64,000 nt of DNA from assembly GCF_003534205.1 (NCBI RefSeq), contig NZ_CP011102.1:248001-312000 (forward strand), read 5' to 3'. The position numbers and the translations under genes are program-made. Shown piece by piece: positions 34,501 to 42,541 of the stretch. The notes below the pieces were generated by a model, which was given only the letters and a program-made list of their open reading frames with translations, was not told where the DNA came from and searched no databases. The DNA comes from Listeria weihenstephanensis. GTDB lineage: Bacteria; Bacillota; Bacilli; Lactobacillales; Listeriaceae. Position 1 is the stretch's first letter; each line of letters opens with the position of its first letter.

Positions 34501-35056
34501 TGATTTATACTCGCAAATGTTGCAAGAAGCTATTGCAGCGCGTCAACCTAAGGATGAACATGAGAAAATTGTTCCTGTTGAAATCGATATTACGGTGGAT
34601 GCCTATATTCCAGAGCATTATATTCAAGATGGTCGCCAAAAAATTGAGATGTACAAGCGTTTCCGAACGGTTCTTGATATGGAGGATCTAGAAGAATTGC
34701 GTTCAGATATGACGGATCGCTTCGGCGAATATCCCGAGCAAGTCGAATATCTATTCACGATTACCGAGCTGAAAGTATATGCGATGCGGGTTGGGATTGA
34801 GTCGATCAAGCAAGAGGCGACGAAAGTTACGATTCAATTCTCAGAAGAGGGCACGCAAAATATGCGCGGTGATATGGTGATGCAAGTCATCGGTGAATAT
34901 GGTCGTCAGATTGGCGTGGGTATGGACGGTCAGCAGCTGAGAATCACGGTTAATGTGGGCGCGAAACCACTTCAAGAATGGCTATTCGAGCTAAAAACGT
35001 TGACGGATAAACTGTCGGAAGCGAAAAAAGAAATAGCAGAATTAAAAACAGAGTAA
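31514..35056 (+). CDS. mfd: Transcription-repair coupling factor
   Basis: 1180 residues from GTG 31514, chosen for its strong aaaggagg at 9-nt spacing; an in-frame ATG at 31481 has none. UvrB-like N-terminal modules, then the RNA-polymerase-interacting domain (SELKVGDYVVHVNHGIARYVG), then RecG-like translocase with Walker A VGDVGYGKT (about 651), DEEQ (about 752), TATPIPRT and the LRGRVGR motif, and a C-terminal regulatory domain. It removes RNA polymerase stalled at lesions and recruits UvrA. A small GC hairpin (CGCCG / CGGCG, about 31453-31470) lies in the gap after pth. Confidence 0.98.
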   Translation: MKGLQQLVYEQKDIRGVIKELEEKGKSQLVTGLSGSSRALFASVIEGGTQRPVIFVTHNLYHAQKLYDDLSTLVDADRLYLYPADELISSELSISSPELRGQRVEVLQFLLSRKPGIVIVPVSGMRKILPPVSIWEKYNISLVQGSEIDPEALQSQLVTMGYSRSDMVNTPGEFSVRGGIIDIYPITEEHPIRMELFDTEVESLRFFDVDSQRSIQSVEEFRLVPATEILLEPAFFPDLVKRVEKKLAATLKQMAGEKEKQQLVENLEEDLELLRDGQKPDMFFKYIGLCYPDPASLLDYVPQNSILLFDEFARIQETDERLEKEEAEWQTETLERLETVRDTKMSHNFRALLETDRLSRVYLSLFQKTPNSVRIAKMTNIVYKQMQQFHGQMSVLKTEMDSWAKNNYAVVILAPSMERAKKMKQTLEDYEMESVILKDESEVPKFGQTQFVLGSLQNGFELPLAKVVFISETELFNKKQQKPKKRQKLSNAERIQSYSELKVGDYVVHVNHGIARYVGMETLDIKGVHKDYLLLMYQGEDKLFIPVEQLELVQKYVGSEGKAPKLNKLGGAEWKRVKTRVQASVQDIADDLIKLYAEREAERGYGYSPDGEMMREFEDAFPYQATEDQLRSIMEIKKDMERERPMDRLLVGDVGYGKTEVALRAAFKAMMDGKQVAFLVPTTILAQQHYETMKERFQGFPIEVGLLSRFRTRKQQNETLKGLKSGHVDIVVGTHRLLSKDVEYHDLGFLVIDEEQRFGVTHKEKIKHIKTKVDVLTLTATPIPRTLHMSMLGVRDLSVIETPPANRFPVQTYVVEQNNVLIREAIERELARDGQVFFLHNRVDSILQKADEIKMLVPDARVAVAHGQMSETELESVILSFLEGEYDVLVTTTIIETGVDIPNVNTLFVQNADHMGLSQLYQLRGRVGRWNRIAYAYFMYQKDKILREEAEKRLQAIKEFTELGSGFKIAMRDLSIRGAGNILGSQQHGFIDSVGFDLYSQMLQEAIAARQPKDEHEKIVPVEIDITVDAYIPEHYIQDGRQKIEMYKRFRTVLDMEDLEELRSDMTDRFGEYPEQVEYLFTITELKVYAMRVGIESIKQEATKVTIQFSEEGTQNMRGDMVMQVIGEYGRQIGVGMDGQQLRITVNVGAKPLQEWLFELKTLTDKLSEAKKEIAELKTE

Positions 35057-35095
35057 TGTGATACGAAATTTATTGATAGAGGCGGTGACGTACAA

Positions 35096-36667
35096 ATGGC
35101 TCAAAAAACAATGCAGAACTTAATGAAGGGCGCTGTTTGGTTAACACTTGCGTCACTGCTTTCTAAAATACTAAGCGCTGTTTACCGAATCCCTTTCCAG
35201 AACATGGTTGGGGATATCGGTTTTTATATTTTTCAACAAGTGTATCCGATTTATGGGATTGCGATGACGCTGGCGCTTGCTGGGTTTCCGATTATTGTCT
35301 CGCGGATGATAGCGGAAGAAAATGATCCCGAAAAACGAGAAACAATTTTTCAATCAGCGTTACAAGTTATGATTGGTGTTGGACTCGTGTTTTTTATCGC
35401 GATTTTCTTCGGTGCCGAGTTTATTGCCCGCGTCATGGGAGACGTTCATCTGAGCGTATTGATTCGCGTCATTAGCTTTGCCTTTCTACTCATGCCGTTT
35501 TTAGCAAGTTTACGCGGCTTTTTCCAAGGGCATGAACAAATGATGCCAACCGCGATATCCCAGACAATTGAGCAGCTCGTGCGCGTTGTTATTATTATCG
35601 GTGGCGCGACAGGAGCCGTAGCACTTGGATGGAACCTCTACATGACTGGTGCCGTAGCGATGAGCGGAGCAGTGGTTGGTGGCTTAGGCGCGTTCGGAAC
35701 TTTGCTATATTTCTACGTACGTAACAAACCTGAGAAAATTAAGTTTACTAAAAAATGGGCCAGTCCTGCGTTTGTGAAGCAATTTCTGGCACAGAGTATC
35801 GCGGTTTGTACGACTAGTGCGATGTTAATCTTATTTCAGCTCCTCGATTCCTTCCAAGTTTACCGTCTTATGCGTTCATCTGGAATCGACGCAGCAACAG
35901 CGAAGTCACTAAAAGGAATTTACGATCGCGGTCAGCCGTTGCTACAACTAGGTTTAGTATTATGTATGGGGCTCGCATTAGCAATCGTACCAATGATCAC
36001 AGCGGCAAAAGCGCGTGGCGAAACGAAAGAATTACGCCGTTCCGTACTCTTAATCATCAAGCTAACAATCCTGCTTTCAGGTGCCGCCACACTCGGCCTA
36101 ATCGCGATTATGCGTCCGACAAATCAGATGCTCTTTGAAACAGCCTCTGGAACTGGCGTTTTACAAGTATTCATTTTATCGCTGTTTCTAAGCTCGCTAA
36201 TCGTCACCATGAGTAGCATTTTGCAAGGATTCGGAAATATGGCCGGGCCCGCCGTCGCCGTTTGCGTCGGACTTGCCGTCAAACTCGCAACAAACGCCAT
36301 GCTCGTTCCGCGATTTGCCACATACGGCGCATCATGGTCAACCGTCATTGGGCTCGGCGCGACACTTATCATCTGCTACATACTGCTAAAGCGCCAACTC
36401 CCAATCCCGTTCATCCGTAAAAACATGATCGGCTGGGCATTACTAGCTTTTGCAGCGATGATCGTCCTCCCCGTTTTCTGGGAAGCATTCTGGCCATTCA
36501 CAAGCCGCATCGGCAGCGCAATCCAAGCCTTACTCGGAGCGCTCATCGGAGGCGTCATCTTTTTCTATTGCCTCATCAAATTCAAGTTACTCACAACACG
36601 CGATCTAGTATTCATGCCATTTGGCTCGAAACTGCTATGGCTCGCCAACAAAATTCATAAAAGATAG
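35096..36667 (+). CDS. MOP-superfamily polysaccharide flippase (YabM/SpoVB-like)
   Basis: 523 residues with about 14 membrane helices. The N-terminal MKGAVWLTLASLLSKILSAVYRIPF pattern and length fit the YabM/SpoVB/MurJ-like lipid-linked oligosaccharide flippases, and it occupies the lmo0215 position. It probably moves a wall or polysaccharide precursor across the membrane. Codon choice changes within the gene: G-ending codons dominate the first third and C- or A-ending codons the last third, a style that then continues through the nitrite genes. Confidence 0.9.
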   Translation: MAQKTMQNLMKGAVWLTLASLLSKILSAVYRIPFQNMVGDIGFYIFQQVYPIYGIAMTLALAGFPIIVSRMIAEENDPEKRETIFQSALQVMIGVGLVFFIAIFFGAEFIARVMGDVHLSVLIRVISFAFLLMPFLASLRGFFQGHEQMMPTAISQTIEQLVRVVIIIGGATGAVALGWNLYMTGAVAMSGAVVGGLGAFGTLLYFYVRNKPEKIKFTKKWASPAFVKQFLAQSIAVCTTSAMLILFQLLDSFQVYRLMRSSGIDAATAKSLKGIYDRGQPLLQLGLVLCMGLALAIVPMITAAKARGETKELRRSVLLIIKLTILLSGAATLGLIAIMRPTNQMLFETASGTGVLQVFILSLFLSSLIVTMSSILQGFGNMAGPAVAVCVGLAVKLATNAMLVPRFATYGASWSTVIGLGATLIICYILLKRQLPIPFIRKNMIGWALLAFAAMIVLPVFWEAFWPFTSRIGSAIQALLGALIGGVIFFYCLIKFKLLTTRDLVFMPFGSKLLWLANKIHKR

Positions 36668-36732
36668 TTGCAATTCCTTACCAATCATGCGAAGATAAAG
36701 ATAAATTTCACTGACAAAGGATGGATGCACTT

Positions 36733-37008
36733 ATGGCAGATTCAATGCGTTTAGATAAGTTTTTAAAAGTATCACGATTAATTAAACGGCGTACCGTAGC
36801 GAAAGAAGTTGCCGAAAAAGGCCGCATTTCCGTTAATGGCACCGTTGCAAAACCAGGAACGAACGTCAAAGCAGGCGACGAACTTGTCATCAAATTTGGA
36901 CAAAAAACAGTCACTGCTCAAATTGATCGCTTAGAAGAAAACGCACGCAAAGAAGTCGCGACAGAAATGTACACGATTTTAAAAGAAGAACGCAAAGACG
37001 AAGAATAA
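36733..37008 (+). CDS. rqcP: RqcP, S4-domain ribosome quality-control factor
   Basis: About 91 residues with an S4 RNA-binding domain (MRLDKFLKVSRLIKRRTVAKEVAEKGRISVNG). It helps RqcH add alanine tails to nascent chains on split 50S subunits. It matches yabO/lmo0216 in place and size. Several ATGs are possible; 36733 and 36745 give the best fit to family length, while 36721 touches the ribosome-binding site. In L. monocytogenes the next gene is divIC; here the nitrite block intervenes. Confidence 0.92.
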   Translation: MADSMRLDKFLKVSRLIKRRTVAKEVAEKGRISVNGTVAKPGTNVKAGDELVIKFGQKTVTAQIDRLEENARKEVATEMYTILKEERKDEE

Positions 37009-37018
37009 ATAGGGAATC

Positions 37019-37054
37019 GAGTTTGAGACGCACGATGGTTTCAAGCTCTTTTTT
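37019..37054 (+). terminator. Terminator after rqcP
   Basis: Stem GAGTTTGA / TCAAGCTC (one G-U), then six T. It isolates the sirB operon from the core operon. Confidence 0.75.
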
Positions 37055-37076
37055 CACATTTTGAGGAGGAAAACCA

Positions 37077-37775
37077 ATGAAAGCCATCATGTACGTTGCT
37101 CACGGAAGCCGCCTACCCGAAAAAAACCGCGAATTCCGAGTTTTTGTAGAAAAAATCATGCAGAAAAGACTAGAATCATGCCAAAAAATCGCTTTTCTAG
37201 AAAAAGAAGACGAAACCATGGTGCTCGTTGGGGGAGCGATGATCAGAGCAGGAGCAACGGAGATTACAGTCGTGCCAATGCTCCTATTCCCAGCGATGCA
37301 CGCTACAAAAGACATTCCAGAACACGTTGCAAATCTGCGCGCAAAGCATCCAGACGTGGCTTTCCGAATCGCCGACACATTTGGTGCTGAACCAGAAACA
37401 ATCGCCGTCGCAGCATCACGAATCCGCGCCGCCGATCCAGGCCCAGACGCGAAAATCCTCGTTATCGCTCATGGAAGTGCCTCCTACGCTGAACCACGAA
37501 AGCAGATGGAATCGGTTGTCGCGCAACTCGGCAATAATGTTTCGCTAGGCATGCTTCACGGCGAGCCGAATTACAAACAAGTCGCCACGGAACTGGCCGC
37601 TACAAACCAAAACATTTACTGGATGCCATATTTCCTTTTCAAGGGCCAGCTCGTCGATAAAATCCGCGCAGGAATCACCGAAGTAAGCGAGGCGTGGCGC
37701 GAAACAGACTGTCTCAATCTAGATCCAGAGCTCGCAAACGCAGTCCTCCGCAAAATCGAGGAAGTGAGTCCATGA
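37077..37775 (+). CDS. sirB: Sirohydrochlorin ferrochelatase (CbiX/SirB type)
   Basis: 232 residues with two CbiX-like halves: VAHGSR with the catalytic His near the start, VPMLLFPAMHATKDIPEH, and a second IAHGSA motif in the middle. It inserts Fe2+ into sirohydrochlorin to make siroheme, the cofactor needed by NirB downstream. The stop overlaps the start of sirC (ATGA). It has a gaggagg ribosome-binding site. Cobaltochelatase activity is possible but no cobalamin genes are near. Confidence 0.92.
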   Translation: MKAIMYVAHGSRLPEKNREFRVFVEKIMQKRLESCQKIAFLEKEDETMVLVGGAMIRAGATEITVVPMLLFPAMHATKDIPEHVANLRAKHPDVAFRIADTFGAEPETIAVAASRIRAADPGPDAKILVIAHGSASYAEPRKQMESVVAQLGNNVSLGMLHGEPNYKQVATELAATNQNIYWMPYFLFKGQLVDKIRAGITEVSEAWRETDCLNLDPELANAVLRKIEEVSP

Positions 37776-38212
37776 CAAACGTTGGCTATCCAGTCCTCCT
37801 CCAACTCACAAACAAAAAAGTCGCGATCATCGGCGGCGGCAAAATCGCAACCAAAAAAGCACATAATTTGCTTCCAACTGGCGCTACGATAACAGTTATA
37901 GCACCAACGTTTACCGAAGAACTACAACAAATGCCCGTCCAGCGAATCACTGGAAATTACGAAGCATCGCACATAAAAGACGCGCTCCTCATTTTCTGCT
38001 GCACAAACGATCCAAAAGTAAACGCGCAGATCACGCATGACGCATTACCACACCAACTAGTCAACGATTGCACAGATAAATCCAGATCCGACTTTTTCAA
38101 CATGGCAACCGTCCAAAAAGAAGACCATCTGATCGCGATTTCCACACACGGCAGTAACCCAACTAGATCCAAGGAAATCCGCAGAATAATCGAACGGAGC
38201 GCTGATTTTTAA
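37772..38212 (+). CDS. sirC: Precorrin-2 dehydrogenase
   Basis: 146 residues. N-terminal Rossmann motif IIGGGKIATKKA, then VIAPTFTEEL, NDCTDKSRSDFFNMA, and IAISTHGSNPTRSKEIR. This is the SirC/Met8-like NAD+-dependent dehydrogenase that makes sirohydrochlorin from precorrin-2. It is shorter than CysG or Met8 because it lacks the ferrochelatase tail; SirB supplies that step. It overlaps sirB by 4 nt. A terminator hairpin spans its stop codon. Confidence 0.92.
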   Translation: MTNVGYPVLLQLTNKKVAIIGGGKIATKKAHNLLPTGATITVIAPTFTEELQQMPVQRITGNYEASHIKDALLIFCCTNDPKVNAQITHDALPHQLVNDCTDKSRSDFFNMATVQKEDHLIAISTHGSNPTRSKEIRRIIERSADF

Positions 38213-38221
38213 GCGCTTTTT
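38198..38221 (+). terminator. Terminator overlapping the end of sirC
   Basis: AGCGCT / AGCGCT stem with 8-nt loop, then four to five T; the sirC stop lies in the loop and right arm. Confidence 0.6.
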
Positions 38222-38289
38222 CAGTGTTTTCCCTAATATGGTATCTTACCGAACTCCTGTATAATTAAGACATCTAAATTCGCAATCAT

Positions 38290-38307
38290 TTGTGCATTAA
38301 TTCACAA
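38290..38307 (+). promoter_or_regulatory. Rex-type operator candidate in the nirB leader
   Basis: TTGTGCATTAATTCACAA, an 18-bp dyad that differs at one position from the Rex consensus TTGTGAANNNNTTCACAA. It lies just downstream of a TATAAT (38260-38265) and 5 bp before the nirB ribosome-binding site, so a bound Rex would block transcription until NADH rises. FNR/ArcR-type binding (TGTGA-N6-TCACA) is an alternative. Confidence 0.65.
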
Positions 38308-38325
38308 AAAACAGGAGGAAAAAAC

Positions 38326-40725
38326 ATGCCCAAACAAAAACTACTCATGATCGGCAACGGAATGGCTGGCGTACGAACGATCGAAGAAATACTAGACCGC
38401 GACCCAGAAAAATACGACATTACAATCATCGGCGACGAGCCACATCCAAACTACAATCGCATCATGCTATCTAATATTCTACAGAACAAAATGACGCCAT
38501 CCGAAATTATCCTGAACGACGAAACATGGTACGCATCCAATAACATCACGCTACATACAGACGAAAAAGCGATATTAATCGATCGCCACACAAATACAGT
38601 CACCACAACAAAACGAAATATTAGCTACGATAAACTTATTTTAGCGACTGGATCAAGAGCATTTATCCTCCCAATTCCAGGCGCCGATTTAGAAGGTGTT
38701 CTCGGATTCCGAACAATCGCCGACACTGAAAAAATGATAGAAACCTCTAAAAAATATGAACGAGCTACCGTCATTGGCGGTGGTCTACTTGGCTTAGAAG
38801 CAGCACGTGGCCTTCTTGATCAAGGTATGGATGTCACCGTTATCCATCTCGCAGACTGGCTGATGGAAACCCAACTCGACGCCAAAGCAGGTGAACTTTT
38901 AAAAGCAGATCTAGAAAAACAAGGCATGAAATTTCTCATGCAAAAAGCGACCGCGAAAATCATTGGGAAATCGCGCGTCACAGGTTTGGCATTTAAAGAT
39001 GGCACACAAATCGAGACGGACCTCGTAGTCATGGCAATTGGTATCAAACCAGAAATTGAACTAGCCCAACATGCCAATCTACCGACAGGGCGCGGCATCG
39101 TAGTTGACGACTTCCTGAACACCGCCGATCCAGATATTTTTGCCGTTGGAGAATGCGCGGAACATAATGGTATCGCGTATGGTCTTGTAGCCCCACTTTA
39201 CGAACAAGGAAAAGTACTCGCCGATCATCTTTGCGGCATTGAAAACAAAGGCTACCGTGGCAGTAAAATGTTCACCCAACTTAAAGTTTCTGGTTGCGAC
39301 CTTTTCTCAGCTGGCGATATCAAAGAAACAGCAGACATCAAAGGCGTCACCATTTTCAATAGCATCGAAAACAAATATAAAAAAATCTTTATGCGCGATG
39401 AAAAACTAGTCGGCGTCGTGCTTTACGGTGATACAACAGAAGGCAACCGTCTTTATAATCTACTCAAAAAAGAAGAAGAACTAACCGACTTCACGCTCGT
39501 TTCACTGCTCCATAAATCAGGCGAATCAGAAAACGTGAGCGTCGCAGAAATGCCAGACGACGAATCCGTATGTGGCTGTAATGGCGTCACAAAAGGCGAT
39601 ATCACGCGCGCCATCACTGACAAAGGTCTGACCACAATCGGCGAAGTTACTGCGCACACCAAAGCCGGCGGATCTTGTGGGAAATGTAAACCAATTATCG
39701 GGGATATTCTTGAACACACACTTGGCGATGACTTCGTAAGCGCTGCACCAGCAGGAATTTGCGGATGTACCGACCTAACGCGCGATCAACTCATCATCCA
39801 AATCCGCGCGAAACAACTACAAACCGCAAAAGAAGTCCGTCACGTCCTAGCGTTCCGCAACCCAGAAGGCTGCTCGAAATGCCGCCCAGCACTCAATTAC
39901 TATCTCAATATGATCTGGCCGCAAACACACGCCGACGAACCAGAAAGCCGCTACGTCAACGAAAGACTACATGCTAACATCCAAAATGACGGCACCTATT
40001 CGGTCATTCCGCGCATGTACGCAGGCCAAACAGACCCACAACAACTCATCAAAATCGCCAAAGTTGCCGAAAAATATAACGTTCCACTGCTAAAATTAAC
40101 AGGCGGACAACGCATCGGCCTATACGGCGTCAAAAAAGAAGACCTCCCGAAAATCTGGGAAGAACTCGACATGCGCTCCGGTTTTGCATACGGAAAAACA
40201 TTGCGTACCGTTAAATCCTGCGTCGGCTCGAAATTCTGCCGTTTTGGAACCCAAGACGCACTCGCACTTGGCGAAGCCTTAGAACGCCAATTCGAATTTG
40301 TCGATACACCGCATAAATTTAAAATGGGCGTTTCCGGTTGTCCAAGAAGTTGCGTCGAATCCGGCGTGAAAGATTACGGCATCATCTGCGTCGAAAACGG
40401 CTATCAAATCTACATCGGTGGAAACGGCGGAACAGAAGTCAAAGAAGCACAGCTCCTAACCACCGTCGCAACCGAACAAGAAGTACTCGACATTTGTAGC
40501 GCCTTCGTTCAATATTACCGCGAAACAGGCGTCTACATGGAACGAACCGCGCCATGGCTCGAACGGATGGGCATGGAACACGTCCGCGAAATCATTTTGG
40601 ACCCAACCGAACAAGCAAAATTAAAAGACACGCTCGCCGAAGCACTTGCAGGCCGCGACGACCCATGGAAACAAGTTTTAGAAGACGAAGAAAAACAAAA
40701 ACTATACCACGTAGAAAGAGTGTGA
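38326..40725 (+). CDS. nirB: NADH-dependent nitrite reductase, large subunit
   Basis: 799 residues from ATG 38326 (aggagg upstream). In order: FAD/NAD-binding reductase (IGNGMAGVRTIEEIL, LATGSRAF, VIGGGLLGLEAARGL); two BFD-type iron-sulfur modules (CGCNGVT...GGSCGKCKP and CGCTDLT...CSKCRP); nitrite/sulfite reductase half domain; and the siroheme/4Fe-4S cysteines in CVGSKFC and GVSGCPRSC. It reduces nitrite to ammonia with six electrons from NADH, in the cytoplasm. It is encoded with nirD and cobA. A Rex-like operator and NreC from downstream probably regulate it. Confidence 0.97.
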   Translation: MPKQKLLMIGNGMAGVRTIEEILDRDPEKYDITIIGDEPHPNYNRIMLSNILQNKMTPSEIILNDETWYASNNITLHTDEKAILIDRHTNTVTTTKRNISYDKLILATGSRAFILPIPGADLEGVLGFRTIADTEKMIETSKKYERATVIGGGLLGLEAARGLLDQGMDVTVIHLADWLMETQLDAKAGELLKADLEKQGMKFLMQKATAKIIGKSRVTGLAFKDGTQIETDLVVMAIGIKPEIELAQHANLPTGRGIVVDDFLNTADPDIFAVGECAEHNGIAYGLVAPLYEQGKVLADHLCGIENKGYRGSKMFTQLKVSGCDLFSAGDIKETADIKGVTIFNSIENKYKKIFMRDEKLVGVVLYGDTTEGNRLYNLLKKEEELTDFTLVSLLHKSGESENVSVAEMPDDESVCGCNGVTKGDITRAITDKGLTTIGEVTAHTKAGGSCGKCKPIIGDILEHTLGDDFVSAAPAGICGCTDLTRDQLIIQIRAKQLQTAKEVRHVLAFRNPEGCSKCRPALNYYLNMIWPQTHADEPESRYVNERLHANIQNDGTYSVIPRMYAGQTDPQQLIKIAKVAEKYNVPLLKLTGGQRIGLYGVKKEDLPKIWEELDMRSGFAYGKTLRTVKSCVGSKFCRFGTQDALALGEALERQFEFVDTPHKFKMGVSGCPRSCVESGVKDYGIICVENGYQIYIGGNGGTEVKEAQLLTTVATEQEVLDICSAFVQYYRETGVYMERTAPWLERMGMEHVREIILDPTEQAKLKDTLAEALAGRDDPWKQVLEDEEKQKLYHVERV

Positions 40726-40731
40726 CCCGGA

Positions 40732-41043
40732 ATGGAGAAAAAATATATAGCAGACTTAGAAAATTTGACACCGCTCATCGGCCGCGAAATTATCATGGAT
40801 GGCACGACGATAGCGCTATTCCGGCTAACAGACGACAGCGTAAAAGCGATCGAAAACCGCTGCCCGCATAAAAACGGTCCACTAGCAGAAGGCACCGTGT
40901 CAGGAACCAACGTTTTCTGTCCACTTCACGACTATAAAATCTCTCTAGAAACAGGAGTAGTCGCAGCTCCCGACGAAGGCTGCGTCAAAACGTATGAAAC
41001 TGTAATCGAAAACGGCAAAATTTACTTGGTCACAGCACTATGA
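40732..41043 (+). CDS. nirD: Nitrite reductase small subunit, Rieske type
   Basis: 103 residues. Rieske-like 2Fe-2S ligands CPHKNGPL and CPLHDYKI (C-x-H ... C-x2-H). It partners NirB. It starts 6 nt after the nirB stop, and its own stop overlaps the start of cobA (ATGA), so the three are translated as a unit. Confidence 0.95.
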   Translation: MEKKYIADLENLTPLIGREIIMDGTTIALFRLTDDSVKAIENRCPHKNGPLAEGTVSGTNVFCPLHDYKISLETGVVAAPDEGCVKTYETVIENGKIYLVTAL

Positions 41044-42071
41044 CAAATGTGTATCTCATCGGCGCAGGCCCAGGCGATCCAGGACTCCTAACGATCAAAG
41101 GTCGGCGCCATCTGGAAACCGCAGATATCATCATTTACGACCGTCTCGTCAACCCGATACTGCTCTATCTAGCCAAAAAAGACGCTGAATTCCTATACTG
41201 CGGCAAGCTTCCACACCATCACACCATGCGCCAAGAACAGATCAACGCAGCTATCATCGCGAACGCCGCTCAAGGCAAAAAAGTAGTCCGTCTTAAAGGT
41301 GGCGATCCAGCTATCTTTGGACGCGTTGGCGAAGAAATGACCGCGATATCAAATGCTGGGCTCACCTATCAAGTCATCCCAGGCATCACATCGAGCTCAG
41401 CCGCGTCCATTTACGCAGGAATTCCCTTAACACATCGCGATCACAACGCGCACGTGACCTTCGCAACGGGGCATCAAAAAAATAACGCGCTTACCGAACT
41501 GGACATGACAACACTAGCCCAAGGAGGCACACTCGCGTTTTACATGGGAATCGAAAACCTCCCACACATCTGCGAAAAAATCACAAGCCAACCAGACCTA
41601 TCCAAGCTCCCGATTGCAATCATCGAATGGGGCACACTCGGCCGCCAAAAAGTACAAATCGGAACCATCGCAACCATCGAAGCCGAACTAGCCAAAACAA
41701 CACTAAGCAATCCAGCCATGATCATCATCGGAAACGTTGTCACAGAACGCACAGGACCTGCTTGGTTTGAACAAACACCATTGTTCGGCAAACGCTTCGT
41801 GTTAGCGTCCAAAACCGGCCTAACCTTCGATCAACTATGCGAATACACGGAACTTGGCGTGGACATTTACGCCCTCCCAGCACTCAGCGCTCAAGATTCG
41901 CGGTTCGACGACATTACTAAGCGTGTCTTATCCGAGCAAAAATGGGATGGCATCATGTTGCATGACGATATCCCAGCTTCAATTTTGCAAGAAGAATTGG
42001 CACGATTGGGCATAAATGAAACTTTTCACATATTCCGAAATTTCGATCCACATGTTATTCTAGAGGTGTAG
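41040..42071 (+). CDS. cobA: Uroporphyrinogen-III C-methyltransferase with short HemD-like tail
   Basis: 343 residues. Residues 1-about 240 are a complete SUMT: YLIGAGPGDPGLLTIKG, YDRLV, RLKGGDPAIFGRVGEE, PGITSSSAASIYAGIPLTHR. It adds two methyl groups to uroporphyrinogen III to give precorrin-2, feeding SirC and SirB. The last about 95 residues (TPLFGKRFVLASKTGLTFDQLCEYTELG...) resemble only the first half of uroporphyrinogen-III synthase (HemD), as in CobA-HemD fusions, and look truncated. The tail may be non-catalytic. Confidence 0.92.
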   Translation: MTNVYLIGAGPGDPGLLTIKGRRHLETADIIIYDRLVNPILLYLAKKDAEFLYCGKLPHHHTMRQEQINAAIIANAAQGKKVVRLKGGDPAIFGRVGEEMTAISNAGLTYQVIPGITSSSAASIYAGIPLTHRDHNAHVTFATGHQKNNALTELDMTTLAQGGTLAFYMGIENLPHICEKITSQPDLSKLPIAIIEWGTLGRQKVQIGTIATIEAELAKTTLSNPAMIIIGNVVTERTGPAWFEQTPLFGKRFVLASKTGLTFDQLCEYTELGVDIYALPALSAQDSRFDDITKRVLSEQKWDGIMLHDDIPASILQEELARLGINETFHIFRNFDPHVILEV

Positions 42072-42091
42072 CCAAGGAGGAATGACATTTG

Positions 42092-42535
42092 ATGAAAGAA
42101 CAAGATATAGCAAGTGAACTAATCGATATACGACTGCAGTTGGGGCTTGATTTCGTTGGTATTGCAACGGCTGTAGCTGGAGAAGCACAAAAAGAAATAC
42201 GCTGGAAATACGTGGCGGGGAATCGTAATAATCGCTATCAGAAAATCGTCCTCCAAGTCGGAAAAGGTATCGCTGGAATTGTTTGGCGGACCGCACGGCC
42301 AATCATTGCCGAAGATCTGAAAAACGATCGACTCGCGCCACTACAAGAATATCCAATCGCGCTAACCGAAAATCTGGCCAGTATCATCGCCGTGCCAATC
42401 ATGTCAGACGGCTCGGTCATAGGTGTTATGCTCGGCGGGTATCGTAAAGTGACGCAAATAAAAGAAACAACCATTGATGCTTTTCGAATCACTGCTGATA
42501 AAATGCAACAAAGTCTACAGAACATAAAGGAATGA
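42092..42535 (+). CDS. nreA: NreA-like GAF-domain nitrate sensor
   Basis: About 147 residues forming a single GAF domain (GIAGIVWRTARPIIAEDL, ASIIAVPIMSDGSVIGVMLGG). Place and fold match NreA of Staphylococcus, which binds nitrate and relieves inhibition of NreB. A TTG one codon earlier has slightly better spacing from aaggagg. It sits 6 nt before nreB, with the three nre genes following cobA by 20 nt, so the sensor and the enzymes may form one transcript. Confidence 0.88.
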   Translation: MKEQDIASELIDIRLQLGLDFVGIATAVAGEAQKEIRWKYVAGNRNNRYQKIVLQVGKGIAGIVWRTARPIIAEDLKNDRLAPLQEYPIALTENLASIIAVPIMSDGSVIGVMLGGYRKVTQIKETTIDAFRITADKMQQSLQNIKE

Positions 42536-42541
42536 TACAAA

